From the NCBI RefSeq assembly GCF_018143015.1, contig NC_054752.1, positions 1,488,001 through 1,552,000 on the forward strand: a DNA stretch of 64,000 nucleotides, read 5' to 3'. Positions 24,928-36,989 of this stretch are shown piece after piece. The notes beneath the pieces are model-generated. The model was not told where the DNA came from, ran no database searches, and was given only the letters and a program-made list of their open reading frames with translations. Position 1 is the first letter of the stretch. Each line of letters begins with the position of its first letter. The stretch is from Lytechinus variegatus (lineage: Eukaryota; Echinodermata; Echinoidea; Temnopleuroida; Toxopneustidae). Both the position numbers and the translations under genes were made by a program.

Positions 24928-25063
24928 CCTTGATAATTGATCCCCCTTCGATGATAATATCCTGGTAAATGGCTGAAATGCCGGCACAAAAGGCAAAATT
25001 CTCCTCAACATAGGCTGATTCATCAGGGGAAAGGCACTGATCTCTGGGGAAAGGTCGAAGCAT
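24928..25063 (-). CDS. Candidate upstream exon, possibly of IDI1
   Basis: A minus-strand ATG at 25063 opens 45 codons (starting MLRPFPRDQCL, including 'AYVEENFAFCAG') and runs into a strong donor, CAAG|gtaagt, at 24928/24927. It lies about 5.8 kb upstream of the IDI1 start, same strand, beside a CpG-rich stretch (24700-25170). If spliced to an acceptor just before the IDI1 ATG, the frame does not continue into IDI1, so it would act as a 5' leader or upstream open frame. It might instead be the first exon of another transcript. I do not recognise the peptide. Confidence 0.3.
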
Positions 25064-25189
25064 TATATTTATAATGTACTTGTCGTTGAGGTCGTCAACA
25101 GTTTGTTTTTACTTTGACAGAATGGGCTTGAGCTTCTTTCGATCGCCTCGCTGCCGCGCCGCGCTCTTCAATACTTTCCGTTTGTTGGA

Positions 25190-25215
25190 TATAGGGGGGG
25201 GGGGGGGGGGGGGCG
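25190..25215. repeat. G-run (about 21 consecutive G)
   Basis: A long uninterrupted G tract in 'tatagggg...gggcgg', close to the candidate upstream exon. Its length may be unreliable in assembly. Similar shorter runs lie near 10631, 31388, 31451, 34631 and 63695. Confidence 0.8.
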
Positions 25216-25460
25216 GATAAATTTTCAAACAGAGTGGGTCTTTTCAATTGTAACTGTTCCAAAAATAAAAGTGACATAGGTCTATTTTGTAAAACCTACG
25301 TTGATGGCAGCATAAGTGGCGCCGAAATGCAAATCAAGGAGAACTTAACAATTGAGAATAAAAGAGAGACTATTATTGGAATTTTTTAAAGAATATTCTC
25401 CTCTCTTAAGTTCCCGCGCGTTTGCCTAATCCTAATACCCGAGTCCCATTTGCTCTACGA

Positions 25461-25571
25461 TGGCCGTACGTCGAGTCGCAAACAGCCGTTTTAAATAATT
25501 TTGTTCTAGCTGCAAAAAATAGGTGATTTAAATAAAAATGAATAAAACGGCTTTTCGACTCGCCGTACAGC
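25461..25571. repeat. Short foldback element
   Basis: 'ggccgtacgtcgagtcg...agccgtttta' is inverted at the right as 'taaaacggcttttcgactcgccgtac', making arms of about 30 bp around an AT-rich centre. Probably a small MITE. Confidence 0.5.
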
Positions 25572-26117
25572 TTCGCAAAATGTGACTTTGGTATCTAAAG
25601 ATTTTTTTTTCATTTGAATTGGTGTTCATCATTACTTTATGTCATTACGGACCTCTCTTTATTATGCGCCTTCTCATCCTCAAATCATTTCATTTCTGAA
25701 CAATATACCCCCCCCCTCCTAGTTTTTTTTTTTGCTACTTGAAAAATCATAGGGATGACCATATAGCCGCGCTACCTGCCGGGGGAGGGGGCGGCATTCT
25801 CTACAAGATCTGCCACGCAACCGCGTTCAGAAAATAAAAGCATTGAAAATAATCTCGTTTTAGTAACGCCGTTTTGGTAGCGCGCAATGAGCCAAAAATT
25901 TTGAGGGGTATAAACGAGGCGTATAATGATATGAGTCAAACTAAATTTGTGACCTTAAAAAAAACGAATTCTTTGATAGATTTCGACCTATTTCAGACAA
26001 TAAACTATTATGTTGGCACCAACGTGAGGAGAATACCTTGCTGTCGGCTTAGCATGGGTTGCTGCATGACGACGATGAAATGGTTTTGTTTCACTCTTTT
26101 CCTTTCCTTTTCCTCCT

Positions 26118-26580
26118 CAGTGGCCGCGTAGCTAGGATTATTTTTCATGGGGGCACTGGGGGTTCCCTGCTTTTTCAGGGGGGCAACATTTTTTTTCTAT
26201 GTGTGTGTATGTGTCACAAGGGCGGGAACCGACTTTCGCCAATTGGGTGTGGGGTCTGAAATTATATTCACCTATACATTTCCCCCGAGGCCCGATCATA
26301 CTTCTAATATAACTTTATTCCTATAAAACAACAACGATATGAAATAATCTTATAAGCTATATATTAAAGTGCAAGCGCGAAGCGCGAGCGAATATCTTTT
26401 AACCTTCATGTATTTTGCCCGAAGTCAAGATGCGTATGTAAATACTACGAACGCCAAGCGCGAGCAGAAATCTTTTCTTGCATGATCGAAAAGGCATGTG
26501 CACCTGTTAAGGACTGTTAAGTTACCAATGAAGACGGTGTATTCAATAAGGGGAGCGCGAAGCGCGAGCTAATTTTTTTT
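26118..26580 (+). repeat. AGCGCGA-motif group A, with a CAGTGGC...GGGGG end
   Basis: The motif GCGAGCGCGAAGCGCGAGC or close variants lie at about 26371-26390, 26448-26466 and 26551-26570, each followed by A/T-rich DNA. At the left, 26118 onward reads 'cagtggccgcgtagctagg' then 'catgggggca', which looks like a transposon terminus. No matching right end was found before 27100. Confidence 0.55.
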
Positions 26581-26599
26581 TTGACATTCCGACCTAAAA

Positions 26600-29098
26600 A
26601 AATGTCATTCTGTAAGCAATTTTTTACAGTCATAAATGGGATATGTTTCATCATATAGATTTAGATCGAGCTTTCGCCAAATAGTCGCACTAAGAATTGA
26701 ATTGAAATAAGGAGAGGGTATTCCCCTATCGGCTGCTCAAAGTTGATTTTTTTTTCTTTCTATCTTTTTGAAGGGGTTGTTAGAACAGTGACTTCTAAGC
26801 TTTATTCTTATAAACAGGGCTAGTTATGTATTCATGAGGACATATCTCAGGCCCCCATGGATCCATTCTCACAAAATTTTGATAGAGAAGTAAGGGGCGG
26901 GGGGTTATCATGCTTCACCAAAATATTGTATAAAAATGCAAAATTGGCAAATTAATGACGTCACAATTGGGTACTCCCACGGAAATTAACCGTGACCCCC
27001 ATATTATCTGTCTGTGTTGGCTGACTCCGCCCCCCTCTCTCTCTCTCCCCCCTCCTTTCCCTTTCCCCCATTTCTCACTGTCCACCCCTCTCTTGCTCCT
27101 GTCTTCGCCAATCATTTATTTTCAAAAAGGAGTGCTCATATCGATTTACCACAATTAGCCAAGGTCCACATTATCCACGATCATAACATAATTCCGCTGC
27201 GCACTGGACAATAAAAAGAAAAGTCAGCTCTTTGTTCTAATGAAACCATGCCCCTTCGATACTGTTTGGGGATTTCCCCTCGACAATCCCTAACGGGAGG
27301 CGCCATAGTCATGACAATTAGGAAGCGATAGTGAGACCGCCCTCTTTAGATTTTTTTTAATCAGTGGAGAAGAGATGAGAAAAAAGAAAGAAAAAGAGTT
27401 AGAAAGGGACGAAAGTAGTAATAAAGAAGGGTATAAAAAACGTGGAGGTCTGTCGATCTGGCCAAAGTTGAAAATCAATCATCACTTTTCGGGCGTTGAT
27501 CTTGTCCCCATGTCCTGGCGCCGCTCTTATACAGTGAACCTTTTATTAACGAGATCATTCCATGGTTCATCCTACATTATTCAAGGGGTTATGTAAATAC
27601 AAAAAAGAATCCCTATAAACAGTCTTTAAATCTGGATCCAAATGTTTTTTTTTTCATACGTAATACGATTGGAATGCAAGTTTGGTTTTATGTGTAAATA
27701 AAGTTCGAATATTCGCTATATTGCTGGCCAAATAACATTTCCATATTAAAGATGAGATGATTAAAATGATGAATACTTGCCAATTCGGGGGTGTACGGGG
27801 AAGTTTAATGAGGTACCACTTTACAATCGGTTGTACATAAATAGCTTGCCATAAATTGTAACGTTTAACTGAACAATATTGATACTTTACTGGTATGACC
27901 CTATATTTCCTAGAAAATGTAGAATAATAAAAAAATAATTTGCATTGTTTAAATAATATGAAAATAAGTTTCGTAACATTTATAGAAATAGAAAATAGCA
28001 CGATTTGGAAACAATCACACCCTAACCAAATACTCGTATATAATTGCAACTGAGGAATATTGAATAATTTAAAGATGACAAAAAATATTAGAAAACTGCC
28101 TTTTCGATTTTAACATTTTTCAAAGATTTTATCTCAAAGTCAATATTCAGAAGCTGTAGTAAGTGAGTGGCGTCTTTTTAAGAGAATGTGAATTGTGAAA
28201 CTGAAATATATTTCTATTCAGCATCCAATTCTCATGAAATACTCAATGTTTTGCTTGAATTTTTTGGTTTGCAATTGCGATTTTTATTTGAATTAACTCA
28301 TCAATGATTACTCAGCTTCCCTCTACAGTACCCCCCCCCAACAAAAAAGTAATAATAATGAGGGGCCATATGATGGCATGAAGAAGAAAAGCTCTGAACA
28401 ACATGCGAGTGAGTGAAGCGAGTGAGAAATAATCTTTACATTTTAAATGCAAATTCTTATGTTTAATGTATCGTGAAATAGATAATTTGTTAAAGAATAT
28501 GATATATTTCACTCTTTCGATTTTCTATTTTTTTCTTGGTCGTGAAACTTTTACTGTTAAGTTTGAATTTTATTTAAAAGTACACAAAATAGGAATGATA
28601 ATAGTTTACATAAGACAACTGATAGAGAAGGCTAACTATGTTCACATCCTTTCGAGTCAACCCCCTTGCTGACTATTTCCTCCTTTCTCACTTAAACCAT
28701 GTTAACCTGTTAACGGTGTACAATCCCTCTAACCCACTCTAAACCCAATGTACCCTTTTCTAATTAGGGCAATATGTACTACCTTCTAGCTCATCGTCGG
28801 ACACCTGGAATGCCTGGCATAGCACGATAACAAATGCACCGTGTGAAAATGATTTCTTTTCAATTCTAATCAAATTGGTTAGAAATTACTGCGCTCATTC
28901 TAATAAAAAGGGGAAATCTTTTAAAAAAGAAGAAATAATATTGTCTTATAAACATCAAAATCTTTCAGACCATGACCATGATGACAATATTATGATGGTC
29001 AACCTTCATCTGTGAACATTTTCTGGGAAACTGGTCAAAGCATAATAAACAGTCGGTTGGATAATTTGTCTTTTGCATAATGTCATGCAGTATGGCGG
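26600..29098. other. Gene-free stretch downstream of the GPCR
   Basis: Holds a pyrimidine-rich tract (27027-27090) and AT-rich unique-looking DNA. Open frames here are short and low in complexity. No exon recognised. Confidence 0.45.
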
Positions 29099-30484
29099 TT
29101 AGTTAGAAAACGACCTCAGGAAGGATGACGGTTCTGGAATTTCTCTATACCTACATCTCACCATGCATTTCAAAACTTCACTAAAGGTGGGATGCCTCAG
29201 TGCATATATGATTGGATTGACGCAAGAGTTGAGCAGAAAGAGAATAGTAAGCCAAGGTATAGCTGGACCCGTGGATGGTATAGGGAAGATGATGGCTGAT
29301 GGCATCACGCAGATGGTATAGACACAGACAACGATGAACATATTGATGGTTATCTGACGTTGTTGCCTGAAGCGACTAATCTCCTGTTCTCTGGCTATAG
29401 TGTCGACAGTGTTTGGCTTAGCTCTTCTTTGAACCGAGCTGGTCGATGATCCAGTTGTCTTACTGCGTTTCAGCTTCGACAATTCTAGAGATTTGGGAGA
29501 ATGCTCTTCGTTTTTCTTTACAACTTGATTGTCTTCAGGAAGTTCTTCTGCGTCAAAAGGTTCGGCTAAGACTTCTAGATCGTCAGGGGGTGCCACTTTC
29601 GTACCGTCGAAATCATCGAAACCTATGTTGATGTTCCCATTACTAGCCACTTCCGGATCTTCAATCGGTATGTCCTCAATGATTGTAATATTACTTTCCC
29701 TGTTTGACAAGGTAGAGGATTGTCTGTAGGGAGAGGGCGCCATCATGGCGTTCATTTCTCTTTGGTGACGACTGAACATTTTAAAAATATAGAAGTAGCA
29801 GACGATGATGACGACGAAGGCTGGAATCTGAACGAGGAGACAAACTATCAGGGTTAGATAGTCCGAGTCATGACTGGCTGTATTTTGCGCACACACTTTA
29901 TACTGGATGGCATAACCAAGAGATCCAACGTCCAACGGAAGTAAAATAAACATGAGAATAATCGGATAAAGCCAAGCGAATGCAACCATTAGCGCAACAT
30001 TTCGGCTGCTGAATGTGTTGGTGAATTTTGGTGTTGGTTGTAAGACGGAGTATAGGACTGTGAAGCGATAGAAAGCCACCATTGCCAGGGTAACTATACT
30101 ACAACCAAGGGTGGTCAGTGTGGCAGCTGCTACAAACTGACAGAGCAAATCAGGAATGTAACAACTTGATTTACTTAGGAGTGTGGAAGCATGAACAGGA
30201 AGGAACATAGCAGTTAAGAAATCTGCAACAGCCAGATTGATGACGAAAACATTTGTCTTGTTCTGAAGACGCCTGCAGAGGACGACGGCGGCGACGACGA
30301 AGAGATTGCCAAGGGTGCCGATGAGGAAGATGAGAAGAACTATGAAAGCTAAGACGACACGTGTAGGGTAGTCTTGAAGAATGAAGTCGTCTTTTTCAAC
30401 GAAGAATGTTATATTGCAAAGAGTGATGTTGTGATACCATATTCCTTCAGCTGTTCCAGAAGAAAAAGAATTGAAATCAGCCAT
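29099..30484 (-). CDS. Class A (rhodopsin-like) G-protein-coupled receptor, orphan
   Basis: A single-exon 461-aa receptor starting at the ATG at 30484. The N-terminus carries two glycosylation sequons (N19, N24). Seven hydrophobic segments follow. TM1 ends in GTLGN (N60 as 1.50) and TM2 has NLAVAD (D88 as 2.50). C115 at the top of TM3 pairs with C198. The DRY position reads FYR (138-140). TM6 carries 'VYTICVMP' and TM7 'NSCVNPIIYALRHP' (NPxxY intact). The third intracellular loop is long, about 140 residues (238-378), acidic then rich in Ser, Lys and Arg. The lost acidic residue of DRY is unusual and may raise basal activity, as seen in other receptors with that change. It resembles the melatonin/GPR84/moody-type receptor group, but the ligand is unknown. 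No neighbour suggests a role. Confidence 0.9.
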   Translation of the reverse strand: MADFNSFSSGTAEGIWYHNITLCNITFFVEKDDFILQDYPTRVVLAFIVLLIFLIGTLGNLFVVAAVVLCRRLQNKTNVFVINLAVADFLTAMFLPVHASTLLSKSSCYIPDLLCQFVAAATLTTLGCSIVTLAMVAFYRFTVLYSVLQPTPKFTNTFSSRNVALMVAFAWLYPIILMFILLPLDVGSLGYAIQYKVCAQNTASHDSDYLTLIVCLLVQIPAFVVIIVCYFYIFKMFSRHQREMNAMMAPSPYRQSSTLSNRESNITIIEDIPIEDPEVASNGNINIGFDDFDGTKVAPPDDLEVLAEPFDAEELPEDNQVVKKNEEHSPKSLELSKLKRSKTTGSSTSSVQRRAKPNTVDTIAREQEISRFRQQRQITINMFIVVCVYTICVMPSAIIFPIPSTGPAIPWLTILFLLNSCVNPIIYALRHPTFSEVLKCMVRCRYREIPEPSSFLRSFSN

Positions 30485-30499
30485 GATGAATGATTCGGA

Positions 30500-31360
30500 A
30501 GAAATAACGATCTACCTTTAGTTCGATCGCCTAGTACAAGTCTTCGACTTGTCCGCCTGTACGCCTGTCAGTAATGATATTGCCTCGGGAGAAGTTCTTG
30601 TGTAGAATTGCCGACTTGAGCTATTTGAAGATATCACCTGGGAATGTACGCTTCAGGTACTCCGATGTGCATGGACATAAATTTATCTTGATGCAATCAA
30701 TAGGGTGTCAGCAGGCACAGATGAGTATCTGTAAGATAAAAAATAGGTTGTTAGAACTTTAACATTTTTCTCGCTATAGCCTTTTGACCGGCCTTATGAT
30801 TTATTTGAGAGGTCCACATATTACAACTATTTGCTTTTCAGTCGATCCCTAGCTCCATTGTCTCTGATCTTTATAATGTTTATATTAGTTTGATTTTATA
30901 TGATACTTTGTTAAACCTATGGTAAAAAATGTCATACTTACCGCGATTTACATATTTTTTTGTATATAACCCCATTCGCAAATGTCATTTACCATTTATT
31001 TTGTTCTGTTCAAAATGAAATACGGTAAAACAATTTTAACAATTCGAATTTTACATACAAAACGTCTATGCCGTTTCTTCACAATCATGACAATGCCTTG
31101 CTGGCAAGTTTTGTCAGCCAATAACTGATTATATATAGTGATTCACTGAATCATTATCATAATACTTTTTGGTGGAAATTTGATTTGATTTGATTTTATT
31201 CATATAATTTATATATACACACACCATTTTCAATATTACATGATATTCATATAAGTATAATCATTTATGATTGGAGCATCTTAAGCTCTATGAGCTTGAG
31301 AATGATGTTCAATGAGAAAAAAAATTACTTCATGCACCAACAGCATGACCAGTCCACTAC
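30500..31360. other. GPCR upstream region
   Basis: Probable 5' flank or leader of the receptor. No clear core promoter element and no further exon recognised. Confidence 0.35.
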
Positions 31361-31368
31361 CACCACCA

Positions 31369-32206
31369 GCCCCATCGGTGGATCCAGGGGGGGGGGGCGA
31401 TCCGCCCTCTTGAGAGCCATACAAACATGGGTGTCGATCGGTATTCTTAGTGGGGGGGGGGTGATCGACACAAAAGTTCTTGTGGATGGGGATCTTTCAA
31501 CACTACCCCCACTAAAATCACAAGTTGGGACATTTGGGAGTGATCGATATGCATGGTGTTCTTGGAAATTCCTTCATTGTTGTAGTGTACTGTACTTATA
31601 TAGTTTTTTTTTTTGAAAATTCAATTTGTCTTACAAGTAATCCTATTCTAAACTCATTAGAAAGAAAAAATGACAAAAATTGTCTGGACCATGTATCTCA
31701 CTAGAAAAATATTCTGACGTGAAAGCTTGATATTCTAAGCATTTTTGGTACCAATGATTAAGATGGGTATCTATAGATGCGAGCACAAAGCGCCAGCTGA
31801 ACATTTTGATATTTCGATCTGGAAAACAGGACAGTTTAATGGACGCTTTTAATAAAGAACAAGATATGTATCCAACAAAAGATTATTGCAAATCTAAGCT
31901 TTAGTTCTTTTGAGGTATAGAACTGAAAACGGAACATTCTATCTATTTAATCATGAAAAGTATGGGGTTTTGGTACAGAAATGATGCGAGCGCGAAGCGC
32001 GAGCTGAAAATTTTTATATTCCAATCTGAAAAGCAGACATTTTGAGCACGATTTTAAATCAAAATCGAGTTGGTATCTCAATCTCGTTTGCTGGTTTCAG
32101 TGTAGCATTACAATCTTATTTTATTTTTTAGTTGCACATGCGGAATTATTGGGAGGGGGGCATTGGTGGGGCGATCGCCCCCTGCCCCCCCGGATCGACG
32201 CCTCTG
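31369..32206. mobile_element. Possible G-run-ended transposon with AGCGCGA-motif group B
   Basis: The left end 'catcggtggatccaggggggg' and the inverse of the right end ('cagaggcgtcgatccgggggg') are similar, giving putative TIRs. Inside, the motif appears at 31777-31800 (degenerate) and 31984-32004 (exact), each followed by 'ctgaa.atttt' and 'attc.gatctg.aaa'. No coding capacity and no clear target duplication. Confidence 0.45.
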
Positions 32207-32209
32207 TGT

Positions 32210-34390
32210 ATTCAACTTCTCTCTTAAATCTAACCCGACTGGCAATATCTTTTTTCTTAATGCATGATGATAACATGCAGATTCGGACAAATTAAGACTA
32301 GTACAAATTACAAACTGTGTGGCTTCTCGTGCGCCATCGGGCTTACCGTCATTAGACGATTTATCTTGCCACCATTTTACTCCCGTTTATTTTTCCACCC
32401 TTTTGAATTAATTGATTTATTAAGATTAATTTATTCACCACTGGAGGGATGGAACACCCTATCAACAAAAGTTGTTTTTCATTGGGGTCCTTTTATGTCA
32501 TGTGTTAAAAATATCATATACATAAACATTTCATTCTTTTTCATCTTGAACCTCCACCCATCTGTTTAATAGTCCTGAAAAAGAATGTTTTTATTTAATA
32601 ACAATATACACAAATTGCGAGGTAAACAAACTGATTGATGGCATACTATAATCATCATGACCAAATTTTTCACTTTTTCATCATCATTATTATAATTTTT
32701 CTACCCTAAATTATTGGGGGGATGATAATACAGGCCACCCCCCACTTGAAATATTGGAAGGGATATATCCCCCCATCCCTCCCCCCCGTGATCGACACCC
32801 ATGACATGCATACAAATATAAAGTTAAAACTGCCGTATTTAAGTGACGACTCCCTCTTGTTTTTGCATGTTATTCACTTATCTGGGAGGGGGGTGATGAC
32901 ATAGGTTAATCATGATTCGGGGCAAAAACCTCTTTTTTCGCCTGTCAAAGCCTTTGAATAAATTTTCCCCCGTTTGGAAAATCCAGGATACGCCCGGCCC
33001 GGACCAGCCCCATGACAACTATCTATCTATCTATCTATCCATTTATTAATCTATCTATCTACACTGTTAGAAAATGTCTACTTAAAAAAACATTCCTGCA
33101 CCAAAGTCTCGAGAACACCTGTCATCTTAATGTGTATCATACATGCATTTGTGTAAAATTATCTATCTTATCTACCATTTATATATCTTTATTCATGCTT
33201 AAATGATTAGAAGGAAATATACTCGAATTTGCTTTAACGAATTTGGCGAATAATATACAGTATAGACAAAAAGTGAAATATATATATAAACATTATGTTC
33301 TTACCGTCATTTTCGGCTTATTTCTTCTTTTATACAGCTAATATGCGCCAGGCAAACATTTATGTACGATGTCAAGATCAAAGAAGAAGCAAATGATAAC
33401 ACCTTTGACCTGGTCGACAAGCACGGCCGATAATTCCACTTTGTAACAAGTACATATCATAAGCCGGATATAGAGGATGGCTTCGCTTTACAAAATTATG
33501 CGATAAAGTCGCTTGCATTATGACCATGAGCATGATACCGCATTTATAACAATGTGTTTGTTAAAGCGTATGTTTATGGTTCAGCTACATATTCTCGCAA
33601 AGCAAATATTTGACAAAGGGTAGGTATGAATGTTATAATGCAGAAGATTTTTAAAGGGTAATATTGAAATTCTGCCCTCCATAAAATGTGCAGAGGGCGA
33701 AAAGGATTCATTCAGTGTTCGCAGTTCCATTATGGATAGAATACTTGTCATTTACTATGTTTTGCTTTTCTTATCATGTTTATGTTTCTTTTATTCGTGG
33801 AGGGCTCCGTTGTAAAACAGTTTTTTAACTGAAACGGACTACCCTCCACTGTTCTTTTTATCGATTTTCGTATAGATAAATTCTTTTCAAACTTGAACAT
33901 GATAGCATATCTTCCACTTTCGATTCTTCGTACTTGTACAATGATAATAATACAGTTAGAAAAACACTTAATATATTCAAATTACAAGTAGCAGATATAT
34001 AAGCACAGCCAAAATTCAACCAACCAAAAATAAACAGCAGGTGTGTTATGGTGGGGGCGGCGACTGCACTGTGGTTCTAGGGCATGTAGGAGCTTCGATC
34101 CAACCAAATAACATCTAATCTTATACTGTGAGTATTGTGTTGCAAGAATATATTTGCAATCAATCGCAGATATTCTGTTGCAATGTTATGATTGACTGAT
34201 CAATTTTATCTGTAGCAAATCAGATTGCACTCATTGTTTCTTAAAGCAAATTAGCAATCTATCACAAATTTGTAATTATTGCATGACATACTATTTTGAT
34301 TAAGGCTTGCAACAATTATATATCGCAATTCTTGCAACGCTCCATATGTCAATGCTCTCCTAGCTGCAATACATTAGACAGTTTCTTTGA
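32210..34390. other. Gene-free stretch with a (ATCT)n microsatellite
   Basis: C- and G-run-rich pieces at 32710-32995 resemble fragments of the G-run-ended family. A tetranucleotide (atct)n tract lies at 33018-33063. The rest is AT-rich, with no gene recognised. Confidence 0.5.
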
Positions 34391-34396
34391 AGGAGT

Positions 34397-35255
34397 TGTC
34401 CCAGTGGCATAATAAGCCAACAATTTTGAGGGGGCTTGCCTTATATGGCGTATCGCGTAAACTTAATAAGTTACGCGAGCAAGCAAATTTTTGCCATTTT
34501 TATTACAAAAATCCAAGTTCGTGATATATTTTGACATAATATTTGGAAAAAATATTACATTTCACCCTTATCCCTTTCCTTTTCTCTCTTTTTTCTTTTT
34601 TATCTTGATCGTGATTTTCTTTTTTTTTTGGGGGGGGGGGGGGGGTGGGCAAAACGCCCATGTCCTAACAGTAATTTCTTAGCAATGTTCTTATAAACAA
34701 CTTAAGTGTGCAATAATTTCATAAGCCCTATTTAAATAGTGTGAGCGCGAAGTGCGAGCTAAACAATTTTGAAATTTCATGTATTTTATCCTGAAAATCA
34801 ACATTCTGGGCAATGTTTGTGAACGTGACATGCGTGTATAACTAGATAATTACTGCGAGCGCTCGCATTCCTTTTTAGGTGATTGATATCGTGCTCAATA
34901 TATGGAGCTTATAAATATCAAATTTTGAAGTCAATATAAATAACATATTTCAGCTCGGAAATCGAACTTTCATTGTTTTGTTTAATTTACAAATTGATTT
35001 TTAAAATGTGCTCTGTATAGTGACATGAATGATTTTTAAAATCATTTTCAAAGTCTTCCACTAATCTTAGAAATTTTTATGACATTTTGCAGTTAGCCAT
35101 TAAGACAATGATTAAATAATGGGATCGCGAAGCGCGAGCTGAAAATTTATTGACGTTCTGGCCTAAAAAAGTAACGTTCTATGCACTTTTTGAAATCATT
35201 AACGGTATAAAGTATATAACCAAATAGATGATGCGAGCGAAAAGCGTGAGCAGAA
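34397..35255 (+). repeat. AGCGCGA-motif group C, with a CAGTGGC end
   Basis: The left side reads 'cagtggcataataagcc' then 'gagggggcttg'. The motif follows at about 34741-34760, 35121-35140 and 35229-35252, with a partial 'gcgagcgctcgc' near 34855. The text after each motif ('gaaaatttattgacgttctggcctaaaaaa') is shared with group A near 26570. No right end recognised. Confidence 0.55.
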
Positions 35256-35259
35256 AATT

Positions 35260-36650
35260 TTTAATATTCTGATCTGAAACTGGATACATATAGAGCTGCG
35301 TATCTAAATAAACGTCTGAGGGGAAAAAACATTATGAAAAATATGAGACATTTGGCTTCCTCCTGCTCGTACGCACGGGCGTCCGTCGATATAACACATG
35401 ATATTTTTATGAAAATATGCACCCTTTTTCTTAAAAGTTGATGGAGAGGGGGAAAAATTAATCGTATCAAGTCGGGGTATTCAGTAATGAGTACAGGAGA
35501 AACTATATTTCACTGATTTTCATGATTCATTCCATTTGATTAACTCATCTATTCGTGTTTTGGGGCTAATCTTTCCCTTACGCATTGCTTTTTGGCAGAA
35601 GTTCTATGGAAAATGCACCTTTTTTCATACAAACTTTGAGACACTCTGTATTCATTCCCCCATTGCTCGAGAATGAATGGGCAGTTAACGACGGGGTTAA
35701 AGATTTATTGAGGAACGGAATGTATATTTCATGAAAATGAAAGCCATTTTCCCATTGGATATCTTCAATACGTGTTTTTTACTAGATGAAGTTAGTTGTC
35801 GAATAGGCTGTCCTGGCATTTGTGGTCTCTATCGGTGACGTCACTCAGGATCGTCATGCCTGAACCATCGGCCGGGCAGGGGTCGCAATGGTAGTATGAT
35901 TTATGGATAATGCACTCGATATATACAATAATCTTGTCCACCCGTTCAAATGAATGTGAAACTCATATAATTTTCATCAGAGCATTCAACAGGAGTACTA
36001 CATGTAGTACACATTTCTTTGTTTTAAGTGAATTAAAGTCCCTCCAGTGAGTTTGATCACACCTTTTGCGAAAATGTATCACCCCTACGTTGTAACACAG
36101 TCAGCTGTTTGCACTCAGGGTCACTCCGTGACCTGTGTGTGCGTTCAAGAGTTGTACACGATTTTCTGTCTCATTTAGGCAGAAATCTTTCATAATGTTT
36201 TGTAAATTATGAAAAAGAAGGTGAAGGGAAGACTTTTAAACAAAATTGTTTCCTGAACAGAATTTTACATTTGCAGAAAAGGCTATTCGTATTACTTGTC
36301 ATGCTGATTTTCGTTCACACGCTGACGAACTTTCTATAAATGTAATATTTTGAAGATTGGTGACTTGTATCGATACAATCTCGGAAAACTCATGTATAGG
36401 TGAGAAAAAAATGAACTTCCAAATATTTTTTATTCCATGTTTACTATGTCGATATTCATCATGATCCTACTAGGTCCGCCGGGGTTTTCATCCACCAAGA
36501 GCTAGAACCATTCATTCTCTTGAATAAAACATCATTTTTACAAAACAATGGAACTCCCTTATGAAATCATTACGTAACAAACCAACACATTTAAGTTTCA
36601 GTCGGTTAAAGAATTTTTTTATCCTTGAGTATAAACCCCAGAATGAAACA
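35260..36650. other. Gene-free stretch
   Basis: Unique-looking AT-rich DNA. No exon, RNA gene or bounded repeat recognised. Confidence 0.4.
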
Positions 36651-36659
36651 TTTCTGTGT

Positions 36660-36985
36660 TAGCAGCTACCACCTCTTTTGTTCTTCTTCCCTTCTTATTT
36701 TCTTCCTTCTTCTCCTTCTCCCTCTCCTCTCACATTTCTTTTTTTCTCAGATCTTCCTATCATCTTTTTATGTCTAGTTATATTGCTTTTATAATCTTTC
36801 CGTCCGTCTATGTTTTGTAGTGTAGTGTGTTTTGTTTTGTTTCTTTTTTTTTGCTGTCTTGTCCTGTTCTGTTTTTGTTTGTGTGTGTGTGTGTGTGCCG
36901 TTTTGTTTCTTTTCCTTTTTTTGCTGTCTTGTCCTGTTTTGTTTTTGTTTGTGTGTGTGCCGTTTTTGTCTTTGTGTTTTTTTTA
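36660..36985. repeat. Pyrimidine/TG low-complexity region with a tandem 60-bp-class unit
   Basis: A pyrimidine tract, then two tandem copies of a unit containing 'gctgtcttgtcctgtt', 'tttttgtttgtgtgtg' and 'tgccgtttt' (about 36835-36900 and 36901-36963). Overlapping open frames on both strands are artefacts of this composition. Confidence 0.75.
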
Positions 36986-36989
36986 GTAT

